A stretch of 47,807 nt of DNA, taken from assembly GCF_019794555.1 (NCBI RefSeq), contig NZ_JAIMEP010000017.1, positions 1 through 47,807 of the forward strand, given 5' to 3'. Of the stretch, positions 7,726-16,573 are shown piece by piece (the stretch's first letter is position 1; the number at the start of each line of letters is the position of its first letter). Position numbers and translations under genes: made by a program. Below the pieces are notes generated by a model that saw only the letters and a list, made by a program, of their open reading frames with translations, was not told where the DNA came from and did not search any database. This DNA is from Streptococcus suis. Lineage in GTDB: Bacteria > Bacillota > Bacilli > Lactobacillales > Streptococcaceae.

Positions 7726-8514
7726 ATGACAACATTATTAGAAAAAACACGGAACATTACATCGATTTTGAAACGTTCCGAAGAAAAACTGGCAGAAGAA
7801 TTGCCTTACAATGCGATAGCGGAGCACTTGTCTGATATTATTGACTGCAATGCCTGTATTATCAATAGCGAGGGTGAAATTTTAGGTTATCACATGAACT
7901 ATAAGACCAATAATGACAGGGTTGAAGAGTTCTATATCAATAAACAGTATCCCGAGGAGTACGTAAAAGCTGTCGCCCAGATCTATGATACTCAAGTCAA
8001 TTTGCCAGTAGAAAGTGAATTGACGGCTATCCCTGTTGAGTCACGTTCGACGTATCCAAATGGTCTGACTACGATTGCCCCTATTCATGTGACAGGGATT
8101 CGTTTTGGCTCACTTATTATTTGGCGGAATGATCGTCAGTTTCTTGATGATGATTTGATCTTGGTTGAGATTGCTGCGACTGTGGTGGGAATTCAATTGT
8201 TGAACTTCCAAAGAGAAGAAGATGAAAAAAATATTCGTCGACGCGCTGCTGTGAATATGGCGGTTAATACACTTTCATATTCAGAGATGAAAGCTGTCGC
8301 GGCTATCTTGGGTGAGTTAAATGGCAATGAAGGTCAGTTGACGGCATCTGTTATTGCAGATCGTATCGGTATTACACGCTCTGTTATTGTGAATGCGCTA
8401 CGTAAATTAGAGAGTGCAGGGATTATTGAAAGTCGTTCCTTAGGAATGAAAGGTACTTATTTGAAAGTACTGATTCCAGCAATTTTTGATGAAATAAAGA
8501 AACGTGATTACTAA
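7726..8514 (+). CDS. codY: GTP- and branched-chain-amino-acid-sensing repressor CodY
   Basis: CodY is the global nutrient regulator of Firmicutes. It binds isoleucine/valine/leucine in an N-terminal GAF domain (about residues 1-155) and DNA with a C-terminal winged helix. The near-invariant recognition region [18 protein letters not shown] followed by [14 protein letters not shown] is present at about residues 204-236. The length of 262 aa is standard. In streptococci CodY responds mainly to branched-chain amino acids. It has its own promoter with a near-perfect CodY box, so it is probably autorepressed. pncA follows after a single base, giving a two-gene operon. Confidence 0.98.
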   Translation: MTTLLEKTRNITSILKRSEEKLAEELPYNAIAEHLSDIIDCNACIINSEGEILGYHMNYKTNNDRVEEFYINKQYPEEYVKAVAQIYDTQVNLPVESELTAIPVESRSTYPNGLTTIAPIHVTGIRFGSLIIWRNDRQFLDDDLILVEIAATVVGIQLLNFQREEDEKNIRRRAAVNMAVNTLSYSEMKAVAAILGELNGNEGQLTASVIADRIGITRSVIVNALRKLESAGIIESRSLGMKGTYLKVLIPAIFDEIKKRDY

Positions 8515-8515
8515 G

Positions 8516-9067
8516 ATGACAAAAGCACTGATTTCAATAGATTATACGATAGATTTTGTTGCAGATGAGGGAAAGTTAACTGCAGGTAAGCCTGCACAAG
8601 CCATCTCAGAACGGATTGCTCAGGTTACATCTGAAGCATTTGAAAATGGAGATTATATTTTCTTTGCGATTGATGGGCATGAAACAGGGGATGAGTTTCA
8701 CCCTGAAAGTAAGCTCTTTCCGCCTCATAATATTATCGGTACGTCAGGTCGGGATTTGTATGGTCCTTTAGCAGACTTTTATCTGGAAAATAAGGATCAT
8801 GAGCGTGTCCGTTGGATGGACAAACGGCATTATTCGGCCTTTTCTGGAACAGATTTGGATATTCGTTTGCGGGAACGTGGTGTGGATACGGTTGTTTTAA
8901 CAGGTGTATTGTCTGATATCTGTGTCCTCCATACGGCTATTGATGCCTATAATAAGGGGTATCGGATTGAAGTAGTTGCATCAGCAATTGCTGCATTGAC
9001 GGAGGAGAGTCATCAGTTTGCACTGAATCACCTACGTCATGTACTCGGTGCGACGGTTATTGAATAA
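8516..9067 (+). CDS. pncA: Nicotinamidase (isochorismatase-fold cysteine hydrolase)
   Basis: It converts nicotinamide to nicotinate for NAD salvage. The 183-aa protein closely resembles pneumococcal nicotinamidase as I recall it. The catalytic triad is visible as D9 (SIDYTIDF), K103 (DKRHYSAFSGTD) and C136 (GVLSDICVLHT). The metal-site motif is AIDGHETGDEFHPES. The start is ATG 8516, one base after the codY stop. A GTG at 8504 would overlap codY and add four residues but has no better ribosome binding site. It is co-transcribed with codY, and NadD of the same pathway is encoded at 29960. Confidence 0.93.
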   Translation: MTKALISIDYTIDFVADEGKLTAGKPAQAISERIAQVTSEAFENGDYIFFAIDGHETGDEFHPESKLFPPHNIIGTSGRDLYGPLADFYLENKDHERVRWMDKRHYSAFSGTDLDIRLRERGVDTVVLTGVLSDICVLHTAIDAYNKGYRIEVVASAIAALTEESHQFALNHLRHVLGATVIE

Positions 9068-9075
9068 TGTTTAGG

Positions 9076-9099
9076 AACCAGTCTGTGGACTGGTTTTTT
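9076..9099 (+). terminator. Terminator of codY-pncA
   Basis: AACCAGTC (9076-9083) and GACTGGTT (9088-9095) around TGTG, followed by T residues. Confidence 0.9.
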
Positions 9100-9153
9100 G
9101 CTGAATAATCTTACATACTCAGTTATTTCAACCTTTGTGGTGGGTTAGAAATA

Positions 9154-9162
9154 TGATATAAT
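9154..9162 (+). promoter_or_regulatory. Extended -10 promoter of gatCAB
   Basis: TGATATAAT is a perfect extended -10. The -35 region (TTTGTG at 9134) is poor. An AGGAGG ribosome binding site follows at 9181. Confidence 0.75.
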
Positions 9163-9195
9163 GAGAAGATAGATTCCATTAGGAGGAAAGTTAGA

Positions 9196-9498
9196 ATGAA
9201 GATTTCTGAAGCTGAAGTCCGTCATGTTGCCAAGCTGTCTAAGCTAGAGTTTTCGGATCAAGAAACTGCGGAATTCGCGACTACTTTGAGTAAAATTGTT
9301 GATATGGTTGAATTGCTCAATGAAGTAGATACAACAGGTGTTGCAGTAACAACAACTATGGCTGATCGTAAGAATGTGTTGCGAGCAGATGTTGCTCAAC
9401 AGGGTGAGAGTCGTGAGGAACTCTTTAAAAATGTACCTGAATCTAAAGATCATTATATTAAGGTACCAGCAATTTTAGATGGGGGAGGAGATGCCTAA
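9196..9498 (+). CDS. gatC: Glutamyl/aspartyl-tRNA amidotransferase subunit C
   Basis: The small 100-aa subunit wraps around and stabilises GatA in the GatCAB complex. The family start [20 protein letters not shown] is present, as is the conserved NVLRADV segment near residue 55 and a [11 protein letters not shown] tail. AGGAGG stands 9 bases before the ATG. Its stop overlaps the gatA start by one base (TAATG), typical of this translationally coupled operon. Confidence 0.97.
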   Translation: MKISEAEVRHVAKLSKLEFSDQETAEFATTLSKIVDMVELLNEVDTTGVAVTTTMADRKNVLRADVAQQGESREELFKNVPESKDHYIKVPAILDGGGDA

Positions 9499-10964
9499 TG
9501 ACTTTTAACAATAAAACCATTGATGAATTGCATGACCTCCTTGTCAAAAAGGAGATTTCTGCAACGGAGTTAACCAAGGCAACCTTGGAAGACATTAAAA
9601 GCCGTGAGGGGGCAGTGGATGCTTTCTTGACGATTACTGAGGAAAAGGCCTTGGCGCAAGCTGTCGCCTTAGACGAAAAGGGGATTGATGCGGACAATGT
9701 TATGGCAGGGATTCCTTTGGCAGTCAAGGATAATATCTCTACTAAGGGGATTTTAACCACGGCAGCTTCAAAAATGCTCTATAACTACGAGCCGATTTTC
9801 GATGCGACATCGGTTGCTCTGGCCTATGCCAAGGATATGATTGTTGTTGGTAAGACCAACATGGATGAGTTTGCCATGGGTGGTTCTAATGAGAACTCTG
9901 CCTTCAAGCCAACGAAAAATGCTTGGGATCAAACAAAAGTTCCTGGTGGTTCTTCAGGTGGTTCAGCCGCTGCAGTTGCGTCCGGTCAAGTCCGTTTGTC
10001 ATTGGGTTCCGACACTGGTGGTTCGATTCGTCAGCCAGCAGCCTTTAATGGGATTGTCGGTATGAAGCCAACTTATGGTACAGTGTCACGTTTTGGCTTG
10101 ATTGCCTTTGGCTCATCACTTGATCAAATAGGCCCATTTGCACAGACTGTTAAGGAAAATGCTCAATTATTGAATGTTATTGCTGGTCATGATGTTAAGG
10201 ATGCTACTTCTACTATTAATGAGATTGCAGACTTTACTAGCAAGATTGGTCAAGATATTAAAGGCATGAAAATTGCTTTGCCAAAAGAATACATGGGCGA
10301 AGGGATTGATCCACAGGTCAAGGAAACCATTCTCAAGGCTGCTAAGCACTTGGAAAGCCTGGGGGCCATTATCGAGGAAGTCAGCCTGCCACATTCTAAG
10401 TATGGGGTTGCTGTTTACTACATTATTGCATCATCAGAGGCCTCTTCTAACTTGCAACGTTTTGACGGGATCCGTTATGGTTTCCGTGCAGAAGATGCGA
10501 CAAACTTGGATGAGATTTACGTGAAAACTCGTAGCCAAGGTTTCGGTGAGGAAGTCAAACGTCGTATTATGTTAGGTACATTTAGCTTGTCATCTGGTTA
10601 CTACGATGCCTACTTCAAGAAGGCTGGCCAGGTGCGGACTTTGATTATCCAGGATTTTGAAAAAGTCTTTGCGGACTATGACTTGATTTTGGGTCCGACA
10701 GCTCCGACGGTTGCCTTTGGTTTGGACACGCTCAACCATGACCCTGTGGCCATGTACTTGGCGGATCTTTTGACCATTCCTGTCAACTTGGCAGGTCTTC
10801 CAGGGATTTCGATTCCTGCTGGTTTTGTAGAAGGATTGCCAGTTGGCTTGCAGTTGATTGGTCCAAAATATTCAGAAGAGACCATTTACCAAGTAGCTGC
10901 TGCCTTTGAAGCGACAACAGACTATCACAAGCAACAACCAGTGATTTTTGGAGGTGCTAATTAA
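9498..10964 (+). CDS. gatA: Glutamyl/aspartyl-tRNA amidotransferase subunit A
   Basis: GatA is the glutaminase of GatCAB, releasing ammonia that is channelled to GatB. It is a 488-aa amidase-signature protein. The Ser-cisSer-Lys triad is visible as K77 (PLAVKDN), S152 in [16 protein letters not shown] and S176 in [14 protein letters not shown]. Streptococci depend on this route to make Gln-tRNA(Gln), since they lack glutaminyl-tRNA synthetase (family knowledge). One-base overlaps join it to gatC and gatB. Confidence 0.98.
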   Translation: MTFNNKTIDELHDLLVKKEISATELTKATLEDIKSREGAVDAFLTITEEKALAQAVALDEKGIDADNVMAGIPLAVKDNISTKGILTTAASKMLYNYEPIFDATSVALAYAKDMIVVGKTNMDEFAMGGSNENSAFKPTKNAWDQTKVPGGSSGGSAAAVASGQVRLSLGSDTGGSIRQPAAFNGIVGMKPTYGTVSRFGLIAFGSSLDQIGPFAQTVKENAQLLNVIAGHDVKDATSTINEIADFTSKIGQDIKGMKIALPKEYMGEGIDPQVKETILKAAKHLESLGAIIEEVSLPHSKYGVAVYYIIASSEASSNLQRFDGIRYGFRAEDATNLDEIYVKTRSQGFGEEVKRRIMLGTFSLSSGYYDAYFKKAGQVRTLIIQDFEKVFADYDLILGPTAPTVAFGLDTLNHDPVAMYLADLLTIPVNLAGLPGISIPAGFVEGLPVGLQLIGPKYSEETIYQVAAAFEATTDYHKQQPVIFGGAN

Positions 10965-12403
10965 TGAACTTTGAAACGATTATTGGTCTAGAAGTCCATG
11001 TGGAGTTGAATACCAACTCGAAAATTTTCTCACCTTCATCTGCTCATTTTGGTGAGGATCCAAATGCTAATACCAACGTGATTGACTGGTCTTTCCCAGG
11101 TGTCCTTCCTGTCCTCAACAAGGGCGTTGTGGATGCGGGGATCAAGGCTGCCTTGGCTTTGAACATGGACATTCACAAGGAAATGCACTTTGACCGTAAG
11201 AACTATTTCTATCCTGATAATCCTAAAGCCTATCAGATTTCCCAGTTTGACGAGCCGATTGGCTACAATGGCTGGATTGAGATTGAGCTAGAAGACGGAT
11301 CAACCAAGAAAATTCGTATCGAGCGTGCGCATTTAGAAGAAGATGCAGGTAAAAATACCCACGGTACAGATGGTTACTCTTATGTGGACCTCAACCGTCA
11401 AGGAGTGCCGTTGATTGAGATTGTGTCAGAAGCAGATATGCGTTCCCCTGAGGAGGCCTATGCTTACTTGACCGCCCTTAAAGAAATCATTCAGTACACT
11501 GGTATTTCAGATGTGAAGATGGAAGAGGGCTCTATGCGCGTGGATGCTAACATTTCCCTTCGCCCCTATGGTCAAGAAAAATTTGGTACCAAGACTGAGT
11601 TGAAAAACCTCAACTCCTTCAACTATGTTCGCAAGGGCTTGCAACACGAAGTAGAACGTCAGGCGAAAATCTTGCGTTCAGGTGGTCAAATCCAGCAGGA
11701 AACTCGCCGTTACGATGAATCTACTGGGGAAACTATTCTCATGCGTGTCAAGGAAGGGTCAGCTGACTACCGTTACTTCCCTGAGCCAGACCTGCCACTC
11801 TATGAGATTGATGATAGCTGGATTGAGGAAGTTCGTGCAGAATTGCCAGTCTTTCCAAAGGCTCGCCGTGCCAACTATGTGGAAAACTTGGGCTTGACTA
11901 CCTACGATGCTGGTCAGTTGACGTCTACCAAGGCTCTGTCTGATTTCTTTGAAGCAGCAGTGGTAGCAGGTGGCGATGCTAAACAAGTTTCTAACTGGTT
12001 GCAGGGTGAAGTGGCTCAGTTCCTCAATGCTGAAGGTAAGACTATTGAGCAAATCGCCTTAACACCTGAAAACTTGGTCGAGATGATTGCCTTGATTGCG
12101 GATGGTACTATTTCATCTAAGATTGCCAAGAAAGTCTTTGTTCACTTGGCGAAAGAAGGTGGCTCTGCTAAGGCTTACGTTGAGAAAGCTGGCCTGGTAC
12201 AGATTTCAGACCCAGCGGTCCTCATTCCGATTATCCACCAAGTCTTTGCGGATAACGAAGCAGCCGTAGCTGACTTCAAGTCTGGCAAACGCAATGCTGA
12301 TAAGGCCTTTACAGGCTTCTTGATGAAGGCAACCAAGGGACAAGCTAATCCCCAAGTTGCTCAACAACTCTTGGCTCAGGAATTGGCTAAGTTGTTGGAT
12401 TAA
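10964..12403 (+). CDS. gatB: Glutamyl/aspartyl-tRNA amidotransferase subunit B
   Basis: GatB binds the mischarged tRNA, activates its carboxylate with ATP and transfers ammonia. The 479-aa protein shows the GatB N-terminal signature [18 protein letters not shown], the metal/tRNA region [20 protein letters not shown], and the YqeY-like C-terminal tail domain (about residues 330-479) that ends in [13 protein letters not shown]. It closes the gatCAB operon and runs into a long palindromic terminator. Confidence 0.98.
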   Translation: MNFETIIGLEVHVELNTNSKIFSPSSAHFGEDPNANTNVIDWSFPGVLPVLNKGVVDAGIKAALALNMDIHKEMHFDRKNYFYPDNPKAYQISQFDEPIGYNGWIEIELEDGSTKKIRIERAHLEEDAGKNTHGTDGYSYVDLNRQGVPLIEIVSEADMRSPEEAYAYLTALKEIIQYTGISDVKMEEGSMRVDANISLRPYGQEKFGTKTELKNLNSFNYVRKGLQHEVERQAKILRSGGQIQQETRRYDESTGETILMRVKEGSADYRYFPEPDLPLYEIDDSWIEEVRAELPVFPKARRANYVENLGLTTYDAGQLTSTKALSDFFEAAVVAGGDAKQVSNWLQGEVAQFLNAEGKTIEQIALTPENLVEMIALIADGTISSKIAKKVFVHLAKEGGSAKAYVEKAGLVQISDPAVLIPIIHQVFADNEAAVADFKSGKRNADKAFTGFLMKATKGQANPQVAQQLLAQELAKLLD

Positions 12404-12440
12404 ATTAGATACAAATTTTTGGCTCGACAACAGATAATAG

Positions 12441-12488
12441 AAAATAGCTTAGAATGATGTATTCAAATACATCATTCTAAGCTATTTT
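12441..12488. terminator. 23-bp perfect palindromic terminator between gatB and rgg
   Basis: Bases 12441-12463 and 12466-12488 are exact inverted copies (starting AAAATAGCTTAG). The stem is flanked by A/T tracts on both sides and lies 3 bases from the rgg stop codon on the minus strand. It serves both convergent genes. Confidence 0.88.
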
Positions 12489-12491
12489 GCT

Positions 12492-13397
12492 TTAAAATAA
12501 TTCTTTACCTGTTTTATTCAATTTTTGGCAATGATAGGTAAAAGCTTTGATGAAATTAGAGTAGTAGTTTTGGTCGATAAATTTGGCGCTTTCTAAATAA
12601 TTTAATAGATTTCTAGCAAGCTCAATTGCCTCCAATCGATTCCAGCGAAATTGATTATAAACATGTTCTACCTCAAGGAACATGAGAGGTATTGCTAAAT
12701 AGCCACGTTCAAATGTCTGTAAACTCTTCACTTCTTGTATAATATCATCTGCCTTTTTATAATATCCTTGTTCAGAGTAGTGCTTAGCTGTGAAAGTTAA
12801 TCCATTTAAAATACGAATATGAGTATCGGTATCGGCAGCCTGTCTATACATAAACATAAGTTGTTTGGACATATGCTCAACTAATTCAAAGGAGCAGTGA
12901 TTGATTATACGACAGTATAATTCTAACTCTGTACTGCTATATGTTTCAAGTCGCATAAGATAATTAATGATGTGTTGAATTTTTGAAACGGTATCTTCAG
13001 ATTTAGTAATAGTTGGATAATGTCCAAGTTTGACAACTTTTAATAATATATCTGCTTGGAGAGGATTATCTTTTAGATAAACTTCAAATAATTTTTCATA
13101 CTCGGGCATGTAACGAATAATGTCTTCTTCATTTTTGATGTGCTTAGCAAATTCAATAGATGGAAACTCTATGCAATCTCCACCATTATTTGCATATGCA
13201 GTCGCAAAGTCTCTCCACTCCAAGCCAAGTACAATTAATAATCGACCAAAGTTTTCTAATGAAATTCCTTTTTCTCCCTTTTCAAATCGACTCAGAAATT
13301 GCGGTGATACAATCGTAGAAGCAGCCTCTTTTAAGCTGAGCCCTCTTTTCTCTCGTAATTGTTTAAAGGTTGGTCCAAACGGGTATAGATTCGACAT
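12492..13397 (-). CDS. Rgg/MutR-family transcriptional regulator
   Basis: A 301-aa stand-alone Rgg-type regulator. An XRE helix-turn-helix covers residues 10-62 (FKQLREKRGLSLKEAA, then SPQFLSRFEKGEKGISLENF). A helical repeat domain fills the rest, ending in LNYLESAKFIDQNYYSNF, a pattern common in Rgg proteins. Members often bind short hydrophobic peptides and control the gene next door. Here that would be the divergent LPNTG surface-protein gene at 13671. A Lys-rich 23-codon frame lies in the gap (13461). The minus-strand -10 TATACT is at 13431-13426 and GAAAGGAA precedes the ATG. The peptide partner and the target are inferences. Confidence 0.88.
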   Translation of the reverse strand: MSNLYPFGPTFKQLREKRGLSLKEAASTIVSPQFLSRFEKGEKGISLENFGRLLIVLGLEWRDFATAYANNGGDCIEFPSIEFAKHIKNEEDIIRYMPEYEKLFEVYLKDNPLQADILLKVVKLGHYPTITKSEDTVSKIQHIINYLMRLETYSSTELELYCRIINHCSFELVEHMSKQLMFMYRQAADTDTHIRILNGLTFTAKHYSEQGYYKKADDIIQEVKSLQTFERGYLAIPLMFLEVEHVYNQFRWNRLEAIELARNLLNYLESAKFIDQNYYSNFIKAFTYHCQKLNKTGKELF

Positions 13398-13426
13398 AAT
13401 ATTCCTTTCAATCTTTTTTAGATTAG

Positions 13427-13432
13427 TATACT
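13427..13432. promoter_or_regulatory. Symmetric -10 element for rgg (and possibly the short frame)
   Basis: AGTATACT at 13425-13432 reads as TATACT on both strands. On the minus strand it suits the rgg start at 13397. On the plus strand a start near 13439 would lead into the short frame at 13461. No strong -35 is seen on either side. Confidence 0.5.
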
Positions 13433-13460
13433 TAAAACTAGGATAAAAATCTACAAAAAG

Positions 13461-13532
13461 ATGACCTATGGATTCAAAAAAAAAAAAAAATACATTGCTT
13501 TTCGATGCTATTTTGCAATATTGAACCTATAG
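13461..13532 (+). CDS. Candidate short Lys-rich peptide (unproven)
   Basis: A 23-codon frame starting ATG ACC TAT. It encodes MTYGF, five lysines from an A15 tract, then a hydrophobic part ending YFAILNL. The layout, basic then hydrophobic and beside an rgg gene, is like SHP pheromone precursors. However, the C terminus lacks the usual acidic residue and Gly-Gly ending, and no good ribosome binding site is seen. Slippage in the A tract would change the frame. It may well be chance. Confidence 0.25.
   Translation: MTYGFKKKKKYIAFRCYFAILNL
13476..13490 (+). repeat. A15 homopolymer tract
   Basis: Fifteen consecutive A residues lie between rgg and the surface-protein gene, about 75 bases upstream of the latter's -10. 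Tracts this long are prone to slippage during replication and could vary promoter geometry or the short reading frame. Confidence 0.95.
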
Positions 13533-13535
13533 GTT
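13524..13535. promoter_or_regulatory. 12-bp palindrome, candidate regulator site
   Basis: AACCTATAGGTT is a perfect palindrome 29 bases upstream of the surface-protein -10. Related half-sites ACCTATGG (13464) and TCTATGG (13536) flank it. Its place between Rgg and a likely target suggests an operator, but no match to a known Rgg box is claimed. Confidence 0.4.
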
Positions 13536-13563
13536 TCTATGGAAATAATTGTAAGGAAGTTTA

Positions 13564-13572
13564 TGGTATACT
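13564..13572 (+). promoter_or_regulatory. Extended -10 promoter of the LPNTG surface-protein gene
   Basis: TGGTATACT is a TGn extended -10 with no usual -35 upstream. The predicted start near 13579 gives a 5' leader of about 90 bases. Confidence 0.65.
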
Positions 13573-13596
13573 TAAAAAAATATAGAGCACAAATCG

Positions 13597-13641
13597 CTTG
13601 TTATACTACATATAACAAGGTTTGACTTTACAGTCAAACCT
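13597..13641 (+). promoter_or_regulatory. Two tandem hairpins in the 5' leader of the surface-protein mRNA
   Basis: CTTGTTATA (13597-13605) pairs with TATAACAAG (13611-13619). Next to it GGTTTGACT (13619-13627) pairs with AGTCAAACC (13632-13640). Neither has a T tail. They may stabilise the mRNA or be DNA palindromes bound by a regulator. Confidence 0.7.
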
Positions 13642-13670
13642 ATCCTAACAGCAACTCAGGAGAAAAAATA

Positions 13671-16559
13671 ATGAACAAGAAAACACTCAAAACTATCGCA
13701 ACAGGTGCTGCTATCACCCTTGCAACCGTTGGTGCGTCTACCGTATCAGCAGATACACAATATGGTATTGTTTTAAACCGTGTAACTGGTGAGTGGCAAA
13801 CTGTCAATCATGCTACAGGCGAAATTGTAAAATCTGAACCAAATGAAACTTATTCTTCTTATGAAGAAGCTCAAGCATCATTGGTAACATCAACTGTTGA
13901 AACACCAGTTACAACCGAAACACCCGTTGCTGAAACTACTGCTGTCGAAGCACCTAAAACTTCAGCTGATGTTAAACCAGCTCTTGATGCACAACAAGCT
14001 GTTGTTGATGCTACTGCTCAAGATGCAACTAACGCTCAATCTGATGCAGACGCAGCTAACCAAGCTGTTACCACTGCTCAAGCAGACGTTGACGCAGCAA
14101 CACAAGCTGTCAAAGACGCTGAAGCTAACGCCACCAATGCAACACCAGAAAACATTGCAGCTAACCAAGCTGAACAAGCAGCCAACCTCGCAGACCAAGA
14201 AGCAAACGCAACTGAAACTGATGAAGTTAACGCTGAAATCGCATCACAAACTCAAACAGTTACTGACGCACAAACTGCTGTTGATACTACCCAAGCAGAA
14301 AAAGACGCAGCTGATGCTAACGTAACTGCTAAAGAAGCAGACGTCAAATCAGCTGAAGACGCAATTTCTGGTACTGGTCTTGCTGAAGCTCAAGCTACTC
14401 TTGACCAAGCTAAAACAGACGTTAAAACTGCTGAAACTAATGTTACAACAGCAACTGATGCAGTCGCAACTGCAAAACAAGCTGACGCAGACCGTGACGC
14501 AAAAATCAAAGCTGCTGAAACTGATGTTGCAGTAAAAACAGATGCTGTTGATACAGCAAAAACAAAATTGACTGTGGCACAAGATGCTGTAACACGTACT
14601 GATGGAACACTCAAATCAGCTCAAGATCGTGTAACCACGCTAACAAATAACCAAGATAAGCCTGTTGGTCACGATCAATCAGCAATTATCTCATTCACAC
14701 TTCAACCTCAAGAAATGAATACCATTCGGTCAGGCTTATATAAAAGAGTAGATTGGAACCAATCTGCTTCAGAAACAGAGTTAGCTAATCTTGACAAAGA
14801 AATTGCGTATGCGGATCAATTAATCAAGCGAGCTAAAACAGTTTTTGGTGAACAACGCATTAATTTAGAAAACAACACTATTCAAATTTATGCTGATTCT
14901 GAAAAGGAAGAGTGGATTGACATTCGAAATATCTCGTTGGAAGATGCTATTGAAATCAACGAAGTAGCAGTTCGTTTTTTGAACGATCTCCGTCGTCAAT
15001 ATGCGACTCATACTGGTGCAACGTTTACTCCAACAAAATTAAACACAAAAATTATTGAGAATGCTTTAAAAGTTGCTAAAGAATACATGGATAAAGGAGA
15101 TGACAATCCCGACCTTCAGGGGGGTCACGATCGTACAATTTTGACTAAATACGGTTTCGACACTGAAAATGTTTGGAACTCAGAAATGTCATTTAGCACA
15201 GATACTGATGCTCTAAGTGGATCCAGTTTAACTAATTTCAAGAAGCGTCAAACCAGATACCATTACACAATGGCTGAGTTAAAGCAAAAAGTTATTAGTG
15301 AAATTGTTGATTCAGTAACAAATGACGCTCATGCTGGTTGGGGGCATGCCCGTCATAATGTTGGTCCGTATGAATACACAGCAGTATCATTTGCAGTTAC
15401 ACCTAAGACTACAATGCATATGCACACCTTATCTAATTTTACAGGTGGTGAATATTATAAACCTTATGATATTGAGAATGCGTTGATCACAAATGATGCC
15501 TATATCACTCATCTCGAGAGTCTAGTACCAAATGGCACAGCTATCACTCAAGCTCAAGCTAGTCTTACGGCAGCACAAACTGCATCAGATGCTGCTAAAG
15601 CTGAATTGACTAAAGCTAGTGCTGATTACGCTAAGGCTCTTGAATTGAAGACTCAAGCAGAAAAAGTCCTTGCTGATGCTACTGCAACACCACTTCAAAC
15701 ACAAGTTGCTGAAAACAATCTACGTCTTGCGAAGATTGCTCTTCAAAACGCACAATCTCGTGAAGTTGAAGCACAAAAAGCTGTTGATAACTTTACAGCA
15801 AATCTTGCTGATAAGAAAGCAGTACTTGATACAGCTAAAGCTGACTTGGCTACGGCACAAGCTACTGCTACTGCAAAAGCAGAAGCTCTTGACACAGCAA
15901 AAGCTGAACTCACAAAACAAGAAGCGACTCTTGCAAGCCTAAACGCTGAAAAAGAAGCTCTTCTTGCAGAAAAAGACCGCTTAGTTGAAGAAGCTAAAGC
16001 ACTTGCTACTGAATTGAAAGATTATCTTGAATCTGGTACTAAGCTAGAAGAAGCAAAAGCTGAGTTGTCTGATAAAGAAGCTGCTCTTAAAGAAGCAATT
16101 GCTAAAGCTGAAGCTGCTAACAATGCACTTGAAGTTGTAAATACTAAGCTAAATGATGCAAAAGCTAAGTTGACAGAACTTCAAGCAGAATACAAAGTCA
16201 TCAAAGACCTTGAAGACAAAGCGAAAGACAATGTAATTGCCACACTTCCAGACGGAACAGTGATTGCAGTACCAAAAGATGCTCCAACTGCTGCTGAAAA
16301 ACCAGTTATTGATGTTGACGCGGTCAAACAAGCTCTTGATAAAGGTCAAGATGTAACAGTTGTTGACGGTAAGGTTGTGGTGACGAACCCACAAGCAGGT
16401 GTCACCGTGACACAAACAGCTACTGGAGAAAAAGTGACATACTTACGTGTAGAACGTGCTAAGACCTTGCCAAACACCGGGGAGCAAACAAGTCTAGCTT
16501 TGGCTCTGTTAGGATTGACAAATCTATTGGGAGTGGCTGTTTTACGCAGAAATAAGTAG
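13671..16559 (+). CDS. LPNTG-anchored surface protein, SEC10/PgrA-like
   Basis: A 962-aa cell-wall protein. A 27-residue signal peptide (cut after VSA) is followed by a Thr/Val/Glu-rich part. The first Ala-rich coiled coil covers about 95-325. A globular central domain lies at about 333-617 with a CAP-like stretch AGWGHARHNVGPYEY, then a second Ala/Lys/Glu coiled coil at about 622-855. The end has LPNTG at 933-937, a hydrophobic segment and RRNK, the sortase A signal. The layout matches SEC10/PgrA surface-exclusion and adhesin-like proteins. Codon use is of the highly expressed type (GCT, GAA, CGT), unlike the AT-rich ATPase gene downstream. The divergent Rgg gene may control it. No terminator separates it from the next LPXTG gene. 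Confidence 0.88.
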   Translation: MNKKTLKTIATGAAITLATVGASTVSADTQYGIVLNRVTGEWQTVNHATGEIVKSEPNETYSSYEEAQASLVTSTVETPVTTETPVAETTAVEAPKTSADVKPALDAQQAVVDATAQDATNAQSDADAANQAVTTAQADVDAATQAVKDAEANATNATPENIAANQAEQAANLADQEANATETDEVNAEIASQTQTVTDAQTAVDTTQAEKDAADANVTAKEADVKSAEDAISGTGLAEAQATLDQAKTDVKTAETNVTTATDAVATAKQADADRDAKIKAAETDVAVKTDAVDTAKTKLTVAQDAVTRTDGTLKSAQDRVTTLTNNQDKPVGHDQSAIISFTLQPQEMNTIRSGLYKRVDWNQSASETELANLDKEIAYADQLIKRAKTVFGEQRINLENNTIQIYADSEKEEWIDIRNISLEDAIEINEVAVRFLNDLRRQYATHTGATFTPTKLNTKIIENALKVAKEYMDKGDDNPDLQGGHDRTILTKYGFDTENVWNSEMSFSTDTDALSGSSLTNFKKRQTRYHYTMAELKQKVISEIVDSVTNDAHAGWGHARHNVGPYEYTAVSFAVTPKTTMHMHTLSNFTGGEYYKPYDIENALITNDAYITHLESLVPNGTAITQAQASLTAAQTASDAAKAELTKASADYAKALELKTQAEKVLADATATPLQTQVAENNLRLAKIALQNAQSREVEAQKAVDNFTANLADKKAVLDTAKADLATAQATATAKAEALDTAKAELTKQEATLASLNAEKEALLAEKDRLVEEAKALATELKDYLESGTKLEEAKAELSDKEAALKEAIAKAEAANNALEVVNTKLNDAKAKLTELQAEYKVIKDLEDKAKDNVIATLPDGTVIAVPKDAPTAAEKPVIDVDAVKQALDKGQDVTVVDGKVVVTNPQAGVTVTQTATGEKVTYLRVERAKTLPNTGEQTSLALALLGLTNLLGVAVLRRNK

Positions 16560-16573
16560 ACAAAGTAGGGATT

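Noticed and set aside
13897..14325. 142-aa Leu/Lys/Gln-rich frame in the surface-protein gene
   Set aside because: It is the +1 shadow of Ala-rich coiled-coil repeats; low complexity, no ribosome binding site.
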